From Parus major (Eukaryota; Chordata; Aves; Passeriformes; Paridae), in the NCBI RefSeq assembly GCF_001522545.3, contig NC_031773.1, positions 39,271,669 to 39,335,668 on the forward strand: a stretch of DNA of 64,000 bases, given 5' to 3'. A program made the position numbers and the translations under genes. The notes under the pieces were generated by a model. The model had not been told where the DNA came from. It ran no database searches and saw only the letters and a program-made list of their open reading frames with translations. Positions 1-13,074 of this stretch are shown here, piece by piece (within the stretch, counting starts at the first letter, position 1; every line of letters starts with the position of its first letter).

Positions 1-330
1 GAAGATCTGGAGCACAAACCTTGTGAGGAGCAGCTGGGGTTCTTTAGCTTGAGGAAGAGTAGTCTCAGGGGAGAACTTACCACCCTCTACAACTACCTGA
101 AAGGAGGTTGTAGCCGGGGGGGGGTCCATCTCTTCTGTTATGTCTCTGCCAGGTGAAAGGATGAAAGGAAATAGCAGTAAGTTACCAGAGGTCTGGATTA
201 GATATTAGCAAAAATTATTTTCACTGAAAAAAATTTCAGGCATTAGTGTAAGTTTCAGAGGGAGGTGGTGCAGTCGCTGTGTCTGCAAGTGTTCAGGAGG
301 TGATCTGGACATGCTTGAGCAAGCATTAAA
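1..330 (+). mobile_element. CR1 LINE fragment (3' part), cut by the window start
   Basis: The stretch around 60-125 matches the familiar avian CR1 segment (CTCTACAACTACCTGAAAGG, then GAGGTTGTAG), followed by GGATTAGATATTAGCAAAAA and a TTCACTGA-like piece and the GGAGGTGGTGCAGTC region, in the CR1 sense orientation. It is degenerate and lacks the terminal ATTCTATG repeats, so the right end is approximate. It is an old, non-functional copy. Confidence 0.75.
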
Positions 331-1819
331 GACCAGTGTATCACTGTGTAAATGCCTTCTTTACAAAGATTGATTTAGATAATGCAGGGCCTCCAGCTTA
401 TGTGGAGCACTAACATATGTCTCTGTATATTGTAATATATGCTTACGAAGGCATATTATTTACTGGGACATCAGATATAACACTTCTCACTTGTACAGAC
501 TGAAACTAAATTATTTTCCAACCTGCTTCATTACCGTTCTAACTTTTTACCCAGAATTTACTTGTATAAGAATTTGAAAAAAAGTTAAAAAAAGACTGTG
601 ACTTCTGTTGGTCTTGGGAGCTAAGGATTCTGTGTTGCTCTGTACTACTACTTCAAAGCTACAACACAGAGATACGAGAATGGTAAAGAAACATCTGTGT
701 TTCATTCAACATCTTGCAATGACCTCTTCTGGGCAAGTCAGGCGTAAAAAATGATAATAAAAGGAAATACTGACACTTTCCTGATAGTGTCGTAGCCTAT
801 GGTGATTTGTAGCTCATGGTTTCTTTTAGCAAGATGTAATAGTTTGGGTTTAAGAACCTTTGATTGGTCTATCTTTCATAAGTTTTGTCTCATCTGTTTC
901 TGGACCTAAATCAAATCTTCAGTTGTAGAATTTCATGCGAAGTATTTGCCTTGAATCCGTATGACAACTTTTAAGGATACCTTAGCTTTTGTATTCATAA
1001 CTGTTTACCCAGATATAAATATGCACTTACGTTTATTCAGGATGTTGTCTCCACTACAGCTTGCTTTAATTATAACCCTGCTTATTAATGTAGAGAATCA
1101 TTTATAACTCTGCTTGATCCCACAATTCCTCTCTGTGTGCCCTTCGCTATGTACACAGAGAACAGAGCAATAGTACTCTATAACTACACAAAATACCTTT
1201 AATATTTCCTCTGTCATATGAGTGTCATTCTCTCTACAGCCCACAATCTCCACAGAAAATCTGCTAATAAAAACTTTATCACTGCTGAGAATGATGGTAC
1301 TTTTTTTTACCTTAGTCTATTTGTTCAAAGAAAATAGTTGCTTGCTATATACTGAATGCTAATAAATCCCATCTCGTTTCACAACAATTTACTCTTGTTC
1401 TGGAAAATGTTTTTTACTACTCTTGAAGGCATTATCATCAGTTGTTTGCAGAAAGCAAATGATGCATTAATACATTGCCAAAAACAATTGTAAGGAAAGC
1501 AGGACTTAACTACTTCTATTTCTTAGATCAGCAGCAAAAGTAAAGAAGAAGCTACAGATTTGTGTTGCTAAAAACACCATCTTCTGAATATGTGGAAACT
1601 CAGAACTAGGAACATTAAGTGCTATAAACTTACCATAGAATGTATGATAAGACAACAGCCTGCTCTTTCTTCTTTCTCTATATCTCATTTAAATCTGCTC
1701 TGCTTCAGTTTAAACTGTTCCCTCTTGTGCTGTCACTGCAAGCCTTGGTAAAAAGTCTTTTTCCATCTTTTTTCTAAGCCACTTTTATGCAGCGAAAGGC
1801 CAAAGTAACATCTTCCCAG
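331..1819. other. Intergenic, no gene seen
   Basis: AT-rich sequence between two CR1 fragments. The short open frames show no recognisable domain or splice context. Confidence 0.6.
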
Positions 1820-2215
1820 AGCCTTTTCTTCTCCAGGTGGAACAGACTCCACACTCTCATCCTCTCTTCAGATGAGAAGTGTTCCTCTGGCCTGGTTTAA
1901 CAAGGCTGTGTCCTTCCGTGTTGGGGACCCCACAGCTGGAGGCAGCTGTCCAGGTAGGTCCAGCCATCCAGGTCCCGAAAGGGAGCAGCAGAAGGACAGA
2001 ATCACCTCCACTGCCTGTTCCTTATTTGCAGCCCAGTATTTCTGGACTGCAAACACATTGCTAGCTCAGGTCCAGTGTTTTATTCACCAGTATTCCCAAG
2101 CCTTTCTCTGCAGGACTTCTCTCAATCATTTCATTTCCCAGGCTCTAGTAAGACTGGGGATTTCCCCAGCCCAGGGGCAGGACATTGCACTTGGCTTGAG
2201 GTTAAATAGAAAGTG
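1820..2215 (-). mobile_element. CR1 LINE fragment, antisense
   Basis: Read on the plus strand it follows the reverse complement of the CR1 3' region: CTTCTCCAGGTGGAACAGAC, then GGACCCCACAGCTGGAGGCAG, CAGAATCACCTCCACTGCCTG, GCAGCCCAGTATTTC, CACATTGCTAGCTCA, CACCAGTATTCCCAAG and GCAGGACATTGCACTTGGC. The 114-codon plus-strand frame inside it is antisense repeat sequence, not a gene. Ends are approximate. Confidence 0.85.
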
Positions 2216-2340
2216 AATCCTAGAGATGCAGGCTCAGTGAGGTAGCCTGAAAAAAGTTTGGTAATAACATTAAAAGCTTCTGTAGTAAAGCTTTTAAAGA
2301 AAGTCAAAACCAGATAATCAAAACTTTGGCTAAATGCTTC

Positions 2341-2361
2341 TTATGTAAATGATTTACATAA
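2341..2361. repeat. Perfect 10-bp palindrome with 1-nt centre
   Basis: TTATGTAAAT and ATTTACATAA flank a single G. Another 10-bp inverted repeat (TTAAAAGCTT, with arms 2270-2279 and 2288-2297) lies about 45 bp to the left. AT-rich and possibly by chance. Confidence 0.7.
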
Positions 2362-5300
2362 AATATTTAATATATTTTAATAGGAGCTCTAACAAGGCTT
2401 AGAGGTATCATTAAACCACCCAGGCTTGGCAGGAAGTAATCAGCCAGCAGTTAAAAAAACCAAACCTCTCTCAGGAAAATGAAAAGAATACCTGCAGTTG
2501 TATAGACTCCACAGCTGGTTGAAGTATAAGCATTTTGTCAAATGTGCTGAGCCATCAAAGGATTCTGAATTTATATTCACAATCAAAATCTAGATAGTAA
2601 TGAAGAGATAAAGATGTAAATCTTCAAGTATACATGTATTAGATATGAAACCAGGTTAAAGATGAAAAAAGTTTACAGAATACTTAGAAGAAGATGCCCA
2701 GTCATCAGTCCCAAGATCTTGCAGCTTCTAGCTAGTTTTGTCTTCAGAACTGGTGGAGATCTTTAGGCAGGTGACATTTCCCGAAGTGTGTCAGGGAGGC
2801 TGTTTCAAAAATACTGCAGAGGCATCTGGTGGTTGCATTTTAAAAATCCCTGCATTTCATAATTATTTTACTTGTAATCTTTTGCCACTGATGCTGTATC
2901 TAGAGATTTCTCTTTCTAAATAAACCATTTTTGTTTTACTATTGTTTGTTTGATGTGATGAATCACTGTGAATCAGCACCAGGTGATTCAGAGGCTATAC
3001 CCTGTACAGATGCTGGAAATTTTATTCAAAAAAGCCAGCTTGTTTGTTCTCTGAAGTGATGTTCCCATGTGTACATACAAAGATCCAAATGTATAGTAAT
3101 AGCAGATGGCTATTAACTAGGTAATGAAGCTCAATTAAATTTTCAGGATTGTTTTAGGAGTGGAGGAGAATCTTTTGGGGTTCTTTTTCTTAGCCTTTTC
3201 TGATAAGCCTTTATCTCTGCCTCCTCACTGAGGTGGGTTGTTGTTTTTTTATTAACTTGGGAGGGAAGATAGCTCAGGATGAATCAGAGTAATGCAAACT
3301 TTAGTAGTCTGTATGAATGATTTCACATTTATATGAAGTGGCATGTTATGATTAGGTAACTGAGGAGGAAAAACAGCTAGGTAAAGCTGCGAGTAAGGAC
3401 TCTTGGGGTGTAAAATATAAGTTTGAATATTAATCTTTTTCTGAGCACACTCCATTGATACTGTCAGAAAAAATGTGAGACTCAAATGGTGCTAACTTGG
3501 AATAGTTGACATAAAGTCTGAATAACCTGTTTTTCCCTTAAAAACAGACCTATTCATATATGATTGATAAAACAGTTGATGTTTGCTTAAATCAGCTGAG
3601 TGAGAAGGGGCAAGGCAAGAGGTCAAGGTCAAATCCAGTGACTATTATAGAGCTGTTTGCTGTGACTGGTACAGATGGTACTTTCTGACTCTGTCAGCTG
3701 AAGTCCAGCTGTGACGCTCCTGTGTTACCTCATCTTCCAATAAATCATTACTCATAAATAAGTCTTTTAGGCTGATTTTGATGGGAGTCCAAGGTAGACC
3801 CACATAGATACAGATAGTTCCCACAGTTGTTTTCCTGGATATTCTCTAAGTCTCAGAGTGAAAAGCGTATAAGGCTCTCCCACAACTGATTAACTCAGCA
3901 CAACTAACATCTTTCTAGATCTTTTTCCTTTTGTTGACACTACAAAAAATTAGTGGATGGATGCTGTGTACTATGTTTCATCTGCTTAGATTCAAGAAGT
4001 TCATTGTAAAATGCCAGTCCACAAAGTGTTCATTATAGTGTGCTCTTGCACCCTCTGCAATATAATTCATGTGTCTCATTTTAATCCATGCATGGTATTA
4101 CTCATCTGTGTAAATAGTTCTTATCAAATCCAGATGTTGCATAATCTCCTTTCATAAACTTGCAGTGACATCTGATGCTAGAGCTGTGATGGCATCCATC
4201 CTCTGTCCACAAGCACATTAATACCTTGCTCTCCTAATCACATACAGCTAAGCACCTTTTCAGCTCATGTTCATACTAAACCAACTCCCACAGAGTAGTA
4301 TCTTTGAAAGCCCCATTTTTCTTTGCTGTTGGCCTTGTTGCAGCACATTAAAGATAGATGGTTTGATATTGGGGAACGACCTGCCTAGCTGGAAATTAGG
4401 CTGGTAAGGGTGGTCTGTTGGATAGCCCTGACACAGAGTTTCAGCAGTGTAAAGACTGGGCTGCCCTGTGTACCCTGGCAGCATGTCCTTTGTACATTGT
4501 GTGAAAAATGATCAGGTACAGTGGTTTGAAGTCAGCTTTTAGACAGCTGTTCAAAGAGAATCTTCTTGTAGCACTGGTATTTTACCTCCTTGAAACTTGT
4601 GATGTTAGAAACTGCTGAATTTCTTCATGGTGACTTGCATCCTGAAGTATTTAAGAATATGACTCCTAATTAGTAAATTCATGTAATAAATAATGGAGAC
4701 AACCCAGCTACATTCCTGAGAACAAAGCAGATATTTATGCCCTCTTTAATAAATGTCACGTGACTGGTGAACAGAAAAAAATAAAAGTTCCTGTGAAAAA
4801 CAAAATAGTTTTTTTAACTTTTTTATGTGAAACTCTAATACTGCATTTCTGGCACAATGGGATGCTGTTCAAAGGAGGAAATTAACAGTACTTCCTATCA
4901 CTTTGTTGCTCAGAAATCTGCCCTTAAGCAAAAACTTATTTTTTTCCAATTTCTTAGTGTAAATGAAATCCAGAGCAACCAGCAAAAGAGTGGGCAGTAC
5001 TGTTCTTCAGGAATGTAACACAGTTAGTTTCCCATCTCTGCTGGAACTCCTTACTAAATTTCAAACTCCAGTTCTCACATTATCCACATTTTTTTCTTTA
5101 ATATTTTTACTGTGTTTTCCACTGAGCTCTCTCTCACTGAGATGTTAGATTTTTCTCTCCCTAAGAGTCTCTTGTTTGTGCTTCAGTTTATCTTTCTGTC
5201 CATCTAGCTATAAATTTGTGGCTACGAAACATAAGCCAAAATTTTCAACTTATGTTCTCATGTAATATATTGAATTTACATGTTTGGTTATGTGGTTTTT

Positions 5301-8300
5301 ATCACCATAAGATAGCATGAAGAAAATGAGTGACTTCAGGTAAAACTTTTAGTCTGATCAGTTACAGACATTTAATTTGTAAGCTATTACTTCTTCCTCA
5401 AGATCTTTTGTCCCTAGTCATTTGGAAAAAAATTTTGGATGCCTTTATGTTTGAAGGTATTGACAGTTATTTACATAACTTTTAATATGTATATTTTCTG
5501 TTTAGTACACAGCTACTTCTAAAAATACATGAATGAAAAGTAAGCAAAGCTACAGAAGGGTGAGCTTAGTACAATTTTATACCCTAACCTCACATGGATA
5601 CCCTCAGGAGTAAAAATACCATTCCTCTGTGTGTTCCATGTAATTGCATGCATTCTGACAGATGAAGTATGGGGGAAAAGCAATCAACTTATGTATTTTA
5701 TTATATTTCATGTTTTGCAAAGATTTGTTATTAAATAACCTTCTGAAATATCTCTTAGTGTGAAAACATGTACTGTTTTATTTATTTACCATCTGGTGGA
5801 CTGTGAACTCAGACCTGTGCAAGTCCTCATTCTTGAAGAAGGCTTCCCCTTATGAAATTGCTGTAAATCTGACTATACCAAAGGAAAATAATTGCACATG
5901 CAATGATTTATTCTCTCAATATAGAACTCACATATATTAGCAGAATTATATAAACTTTACATAATTGTTAATAATGGTATAGGAACCAAATGTAGGCAGG
6001 TCAGTAAAATGCAAATGTTTATTAAATAACGTGAATCAGTAATAAAAATGTGCAAGTCTCAGGATTTCAGCTAAAACAACTGAGAAATTGAACAAGTTCA
6101 AATGTCAGTCTACAGGGTATAATTTCATTACTTGCAGACTTTTATAAACTCAACTGCTAGCAAGAAACTAAATTTAATTGGAAAGTAAAGATGGAGAAGG
6201 TTCTGCGTAAGCATATTTTGCCCTTTCCTCTACAATTTTTAATGGGAATTTTTTTTTATTTTTTTTTATTTTCAAACCTGAAAACCCAAACACTGTTTCT
6301 TCTTCCTAAGGAAACTGAAACCTGAAAAAGACATTTTTGTCCATAAAATTCAGAAATTTGTGTATGTGTTGGCTAAAGGGTCAGCATGCTTGCCAAAATC
6401 ATGTGTTTGTCAGAAGAGTTTGAGGGAAGGATATGCTCTTTTTATTTAACTGAAAACTAGTTTAGCAATTGAAAAAACATTGACAGAAAGTATTTCTTAA
6501 CACCAATAATAGGCCAAATACTGTGTGATTTAGGCTGTCCACCCAAAGGAACAACCACTTTTTCATCTTTCTGCTATCAAATATAGTTTTAGAAGCATTT
6601 AATGACAGTGGTGTCCAGGATAATAAGTTTTCATGCTCTGCAATCCTATTCTTATTTTTTAAAGTACCTTTAAACCTTTCTCCTTATTTCTCTGCAGCTG
6701 AAACACTTCAGGGAAAAATTTAGTTCAAAAAGGAGTGGGGAAAAAAACCCAAGTTATTATATTGAAATTTTTGATTGCACAACTAATTTCATATTTCATT
6801 TTGTTTTAAAGTAAGTACTATAAATGAATACTTTGCCTTTGAAAGCAATGAGATTTCTGAGGGTTTAGATTATGTAATTATCTGAAATCCACAGAAGAAG
6901 CCTGTATTGGTTGAAGCCTGCACTTTGCTGCTCTAAAAGAACTAATGACTTAATTCAGTTCTTTCTTTAATAAGTATTTAAAAGCCAACAGTAACTCTGT
7001 TTATAAAAGAACAAATACTAAATCCCACAATAAAAAAAACAAAAAAACAAACGAAAAAAAACCCAAAAACCACCTTTCCTGTTGTGACCTTAAGGAGCAT
7101 TTCCCTGTGTGGTCTGGAAGGTACTTCTGATCAAATTACAATAATGAGTCAGATTTTATCTCTGCTTGCTTCGTGTTGTGAATAGGGAAGGCAATTTATG
7201 TGGAATCAGTTTGGGAGTCATCCTGTATAAAACAATGTACTTTATTACAGGACCCTGCAAAAGATAGCAGTTCATGTAATGATTTGTTAGCAACACACAG
7301 TTACCCTTCTGCCTCATGGCATGAAGGCTGGATAAATCATGTTTCCATACCCAAGCAATAGAACTTCACTGTGTACAGTAGTCTTGGGAACACCTGTACA
7401 CCAACCTTGTCATGGCAATAGAGATTACAGATCAAAATGCTTAAATAATTCACCAGTTTTACATCAAAGAGAGACAGATTCTGACAAAACAAAACAAGCT
7501 AGAATAAACAGGACATAGAGAACAGGAATTTCCTGTAAAAATCATTGAATTCTCCAGGTGTCACTGTGTAAGTAAAATCTGAAGAAAACAAGGGATCACT
7601 TTAGCATCCTGTAAAATGTGATCTTTTGTTTGAACATTTTCTTCCAGTGCTGCATAATGTGCATTTACCATTGCATTGCCAGGTTCAGTTTTAAAAGCTA
7701 TACGCTTTTCAAATGGTGCGAAACTGAAATGTAAAAGGAAATTTAGTACTGTATTATGTACAGAAGAAAAGCTTATTAGACTTCAGAAATAGTTAATAAA
7801 ATCCAGTATTGAGACTGAAAATAGATTTGCAAAGCAGAAATACGAGATAAGACTTTTGTCTCAATCAAAAGGACTTTTCCAAAATGTGTGAAATGTAACA
7901 GAGAGCAAGGTTACATTTTTGTCTCATTTTTAACAGCTTGCGAAAAAAAAGTACTAGAGCCAAAATGTTGCCTTTAATGTTATTTTCAATATTCCATCAT
8001 GATTTTTATCAGTCATCTCCCTTTATAACAAGGCCTTTTTTCTCTTTCCATGTTGGGGCCAATCTTACTACAGAGCAAAACAGATCTTCATTTCCTTTTT
8101 CATTTTTAACCTAGTCAAATGGTGAGAAGAAACATAGCAGTCCGATGTGTTCCCACCCTCTTTTCTCTTTTGTAAAATGAGACATCAATAAAACCCTAGA
8201 TCATTTCAAAGTGTTAGTTACAGAATATCTAGCTATCCTAGGTGCTAAACATAATGGGAAAATCACAAGCCATGTTTTAAAGAGCATCAGTTTTCAACTG

Positions 8301-9455
8301 AATTTACAAGGACTACGAAAAGAAGGTGAAAATAAAACAAAGTATGTTCAAAAGAAAAAGAAAAATATTTGAAGGAAGACTTCTTTCAGTATGGGGGAAA
8401 AAAGCTAAAACAATAAAAACCAAGACTTTTTAATAGGTGTGGGGAAGGTACTTGTAAGCAGTTGAAAAGAATCAGAAAATGAGAAATCACAGGGTGAAAA
8501 GAAGTTTAAAAGGTGAAAATAATGAAATGTAAATAAATGAAACATAAATCAGAACCAGACTGGCTAGAATAAATTGAGCAGAATTTACAAGGGAAGAAAG
8601 AAATAAAAAGAAGCAGATTTATTTCAGAACTAAAGGCTCTTCAAAGAAATCCAAAATGCATAAGAAAGTTGACCTAAGTGAAATGATGTGCGGTTAAAAT
8701 TGGAAACATAATTAAAAGTTAAGTGGTTGGAAATATTATTATGAACAAAAACCTGAATACTTAAAAATTTAAAAGAACCAAAGAATGAAAATTAACACTG
8801 CCGACTGAAATATAAAACTAAAAGTAAATAAAATATAATTTAATTCAGAGTGCAAAAATAATATGGCACAAAAAGCTGCAAGAGTTAAGTTTGTTTATTT
8901 GTAAAAGCTACCCCAGTGGAAGAGATTTGACCTTCATTTTAAATAATACAATCAAAATAGGAAACCATTCTTTTCCACAGGCAAAACCAAAAACTGTCAC
9001 TTTTTATTTGCAGCACAGTTATGTTTGGGTTTTTTGTTATAATATCTCAACATAGAAGTTGGAAACACACCAAAAACACAGATCTCTTATTTTTCATTCT
9101 ACTGGCATTGCCTTGGCAAACACATACCCTGCAATAAGCTAAGATCATAATCCTTCTTCCCAGATGCCTCGTAATAACAGGCTCGATATCTTCAACTCTC
9201 TCAACTGACAAATGGACACAGAGGCTTGTTCATGCAAAAGCTGACTTCTTTGCATGTATTTCTATACCAAAGGACAAAATTAATATTTTTTTCGATGAGA
9301 GGAAGGATAAGAGAGAAAAATCAAGTTTCTATCAACTTTCCTGAAGTCCTGTGAAAGATGGAATTATGTTGCCTTAACTGACCAGCTAATCAGGATGAAG
9401 TACATCTTTATTTTATGTACTGTTACAGGCTACTTGAGGCAGGAACCTGTTCTTT

Positions 9456-9480
9456 TTCTGTACTCATGGTGAGTACAGAA
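9456..9480. repeat. Perfect 11-bp hairpin, 3-nt loop
   Basis: TTCTGTACTCA and TGAGTACAGAA flank TGG. Further out, AGGAACC (9441-9447) and GGTTCCT (about 9499-9505) can also pair, giving an imperfect longer stem. No gene is nearby. Confidence 0.75.
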
Positions 9481-11494
9481 TCTGAAGATTGCATATCTGG
9501 TTCCTGTAGAGAAAGAACAGATGTTTAACTCGCCAAAGACTTCATGACAATATGTTACCTAGGCTTAAATGCTCTTTCTTTTCACTTAAGAGTTCTACTA
9601 ACTTCAGTTTGAAATCAGAAAAAAAAAATAATAAAGCTGCAGTGTGAGCCTGGTGAAATGAGGCTGCCAGAATGTATTTCAGATATTTATACTTAGTCTG
9701 TTTTTAAAGATCTAGATTTTTCAAGTTTTTATTCATAGTATTGCCTTGAATTTACTGCCTATATTGAACATCTCTACAATAAATACTTCTATTTCTTGTT
9801 CCAGTGTAATTTTCTGGTTATAGTATATGGATCAGAACTAAGAAAAATAAACACATCTGAAATTAAAATACCTTCATTTACCTTAAAAAACCCAAACCTT
9901 TAAGAGCACAGCATGAAGTCATTCTGATCCACATTTACCGTAAGAATGCATGTGACAGAGAGACTTTCAAAACTTAAAATCTTCTTAATGAGTACAATAT
10001 TTCCTACTATTGGAATAATAATGCACCATTCTCTTTTAGAATAGAGTATTTTATTTCAAAGTATTATCTTTGGTTACCACTGTAGAAGCAACACCAGTCG
10101 TTTTAAAGTTACTTTTGAAACTTAAGTTGATGCCAGTAACAGTGAACTTGTGTTTCTTTTAAGAACACTGAAATGTATGGAACAAGCAGCTATTTGAAAA
10201 GATATCCTTAAATAGGAAACATTCCTTAATCCAGCATGAAACAGAGGATTGCTGCTCTCCATACTACAGAAATATTTTCTAATTTCATATAAACAAAATG
10301 GAAATGAAACTGTTCTTTATGAGTGTATACTTAAATGCATATTCAAGGCTGGCATTGAGCAACAAAATTAGAGAAATTCATGTTGCCTGATGATTTGGCT
10401 AATGTTTTGATACTGAGAGACAGCCTCTTCCCTCTTCTCTGCAGGTCAGCTGGCACAAGCACTCATGATGGAGAAAAATGGTATTGTCTCATTTTGTTTA
10501 AAAAGATAAATGTCAAGGACACCCTACACTGGGATTGCAAATCCATCATGATTCATAGGCTAACATACAGGTCATAGGCTCGTCACAGCAATAAAAGCAC
10601 TGACACAGTATCAAGAGAAGATGATGCTTACAATGAGGAAAAGGAAGGATGGACATCTGGAAGTGTAGCCAAAGGCTGAACTTCTGCAGATACCTGGACA
10701 AAATCCTACCAACTATATTCCACAAATATGAGCTTGGATCAGGATCATTAAACTTTTTCTTGGTTTCTTTTTGCCATACTCTTATTATTTCAACAGTGCC
10801 AATGCTGCTGGGTTTTGATGCATTCAGACAAGGATTCTGTGTTGCTAAGACCCTTCACTGAAAAAGAAAGGGAATGTTTACAATGGACATTATGCACCCT
10901 CCTTTACCTCAAGCACAGTTTCTGAAAAGTCTTTGTGAAAATGAACTTCTCCTAAGGAGATGAAGGGAGGGGGAAAAAAGGTAAAAAACCAATCTTTGCT
11001 CTTTTGTCCATTCTTACTGTGCCAGAGAGGAGGTTTGCAGTTTCAAAAAATTAATGAGTCTCCCAGTTAGAATATGTCCCTATACTTTAGGATAATTTTC
11101 AATATTCTGTTTTGTTATCCATAGTGAGTTAAATCACTTGTATCAAGTGTTATTATGTTGTACAAAAGCTGTCTGAAGAAACACTATCAAAGTTTTATGA
11201 CAAAAGGTATTGAATTTCCAGAAAGATGATTAGCTGCTCCTTGTCACAAAACTGATTTGTGATTTAGAAGTTTTAGATACAGTTCTTAGTTATCTAGAGA
11301 GAATGAACAGATATGAATATAATGTGCATTTGTCACAAAGTTGAGAGGACAATTAAAGTACAAGAATAAAGAGTACAAAGTAACCTAATTAATACGCATG
11401 TGGTTAATGATTTTTAGTATGTTTACTGAGACAAAACATGAAATTGTTTTTCATTAAATTTGTAGATGACACACAGAGAGAAAGAGTATTTATA

Positions 11495-12462
11495 TTCAAT
11501 TTATTTGGCAGGGTTTGGCAGCAGAGGAGCTGCTGGGGTGGCTACTGTGAGATGAGATCAGCTTAACACACCACAGTCTTTTCTGGTACCACACGTGGGC
11601 TCTGGAGAATTTGAGAAAAGGGCAGTAACCAAGAGAGGTAATGGGCAAATCTTGATCCTGAATATTACCAGAAAATGGAATATTTGTGAGGACTGTTTTG
11701 TAGTTATAATATGTTACAGGGACAAAGAATGTGGTGTGCGTGTGTTGTCCACGAGCATTGGTGCAGTCATGATACCAGTTCAAATTTGGTGGATAATACT
11801 CTTCATCAATGTATGTGAGGTTTGTGTAGACTGTGTGATGAATGTATATTTTAATGATAATTTTAAAATATGTTCTTTGCAGAGGTGAGGGGGGAATATC
11901 TGGGGGGCAGATTACCTAGTGCAGGCAGAATAGATGTAACCTGAAAGATGCTGCAGCCGCTGGGGGACCTGCATTGGAGCAGCTCTGGAAGAGTTGCAAT
12001 GCATGGGAAAGACCCTTGTTGAGGAAGTTCATGGAGTATTGCATCTCATGGGAGGGACCCCACAATGGAGCAGGGAAAAGGCATGAGGAGGAAACAGGAG
12101 CAGACCTGAAGCATTGTGAACTGACCACAGCCCCATTCCCTATCCCCATGTCCCACTCAAGAGTTCGGGGGGCAGAGGTACAGGAGTCAGGAGAATCTGA
12201 GCCTGGAAAGAAGTGGCAGTGGTGAGAAGGTGTGTTTAGTTTTGCCTTTGCTTCTCACTATCCTACTCTGTTTCCAATTGGAAATAAACTAAATTATTCT
12301 TCCTCAATTTTAATCTCTTTTGCCTGTGACAGTAATTGGTGAGAGATCTCACTCAGCCCATCAGTTTTTAATCTTACATTGTTCCCTTGTCCTGCTGAAG
12401 AGCAGAAGCAGCAAAGTGGCTGGGTGGGCACCTGACAGCCAGCCAAGGTCAACACACTGCGG
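11495..12462 (+). mobile_element. ERVL-type solo LTR (degenerate endogenous retrovirus remnant)
   Basis: The left part (TTTGGCAGGGTTTGGCAGCA, then GGGGTGGCTACTGTGAGA), the GGAGCAG-type subrepeats at 11950-12080, the AACTGACCACAGCCCCATTCC block, the GAAATAAACTAAATTA signal near 12281, GTGACAGTAATTGGTGAGAG, and the end GGTGGGCACCTGACAGCCAGC with GGTCAACACAC all resemble an LTR family common in birds. No internal gag/pol/env sequence was seen, so it looks like a lone LTR. The block about 11600-11880 does not match what I recall and may be diverged or inserted. The element is broken and old. Confidence 0.75.
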
Positions 12463-13030
12463 TACTGAACAATGAAAGGGGAGTTTCTTACCAGTATCCC
12501 TGTTCTCTGCAAAGTCTGTGCAGTTAAAAATAAAGTCAATAAGCTACACAAAACTGGAGGGCAACTTTTAAAAGCAGTGACTAAGAAAAAGGTACCAAGA
12601 AAACCAGATGAAAGATAATTGATTGAAATTGCTTTCTGCTAAGTGCAATTTTTGGGAATATAATAGTGAATTTCTTACGTGTAAGTAGAGCATAAGGATT
12701 GGGAGATGCAAGTGTTGATTTCCTACTGACTTTCTCTGTGTGGCATTTGTGAAATAATTTTCTGATGATGCCCACTTCTATTTATTCAAGAGAATATCTT
12801 GTTATCTTGTTTATTCAAGAGAAAAATAAGGTGATTGCATAACTTTCTGTAGGTACGTGTGGAATAAATTTCTTAAAATACAGACATCTGTAGCAGGCAG
12901 AAAAATCACAGTGTACAGTGGCTGGAGGCTTATATAAGACAAATGCAGACTAATATTGAGGAATTCCTTTTTAACACAGAGCAGCTAGCCATTGAAATAG
13001 CTTTCCTATGAAGCACTGAACATTATATCA

Positions 13031-13074
13031 TATATTTTTATATATATATATATATATTATATATATATATATAT
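13031..13074. repeat. (TA)n microsatellite
   Basis: About 44 bp of nearly pure TA dinucleotides, broken by a TTTTT and a TT interruption. Confidence 0.95.

Larger units (their letters stand above)
2216..11494. other. Intergenic, no gene seen
   Basis: About 9 kb of AT-rich DNA downstream of SLC6A15. No exon with recognisable protein sequence was found on either strand. It contains A-rich patches (7028-7070 and about 8280-8880) and short perfect hairpins (2270-2297, 2341-2361, 9456-9480). Confidence 0.6.

Noticed and set aside
1872..2216. 114-codon plus-strand frame
   Set aside because: It lies wholly within an antisense CR1 fragment and is repeat-derived.
11595..12551. Frames of 77-97 codons around the LTR
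   Set aside because: They arise within LTR sequence and do not resemble retroviral or host proteins.
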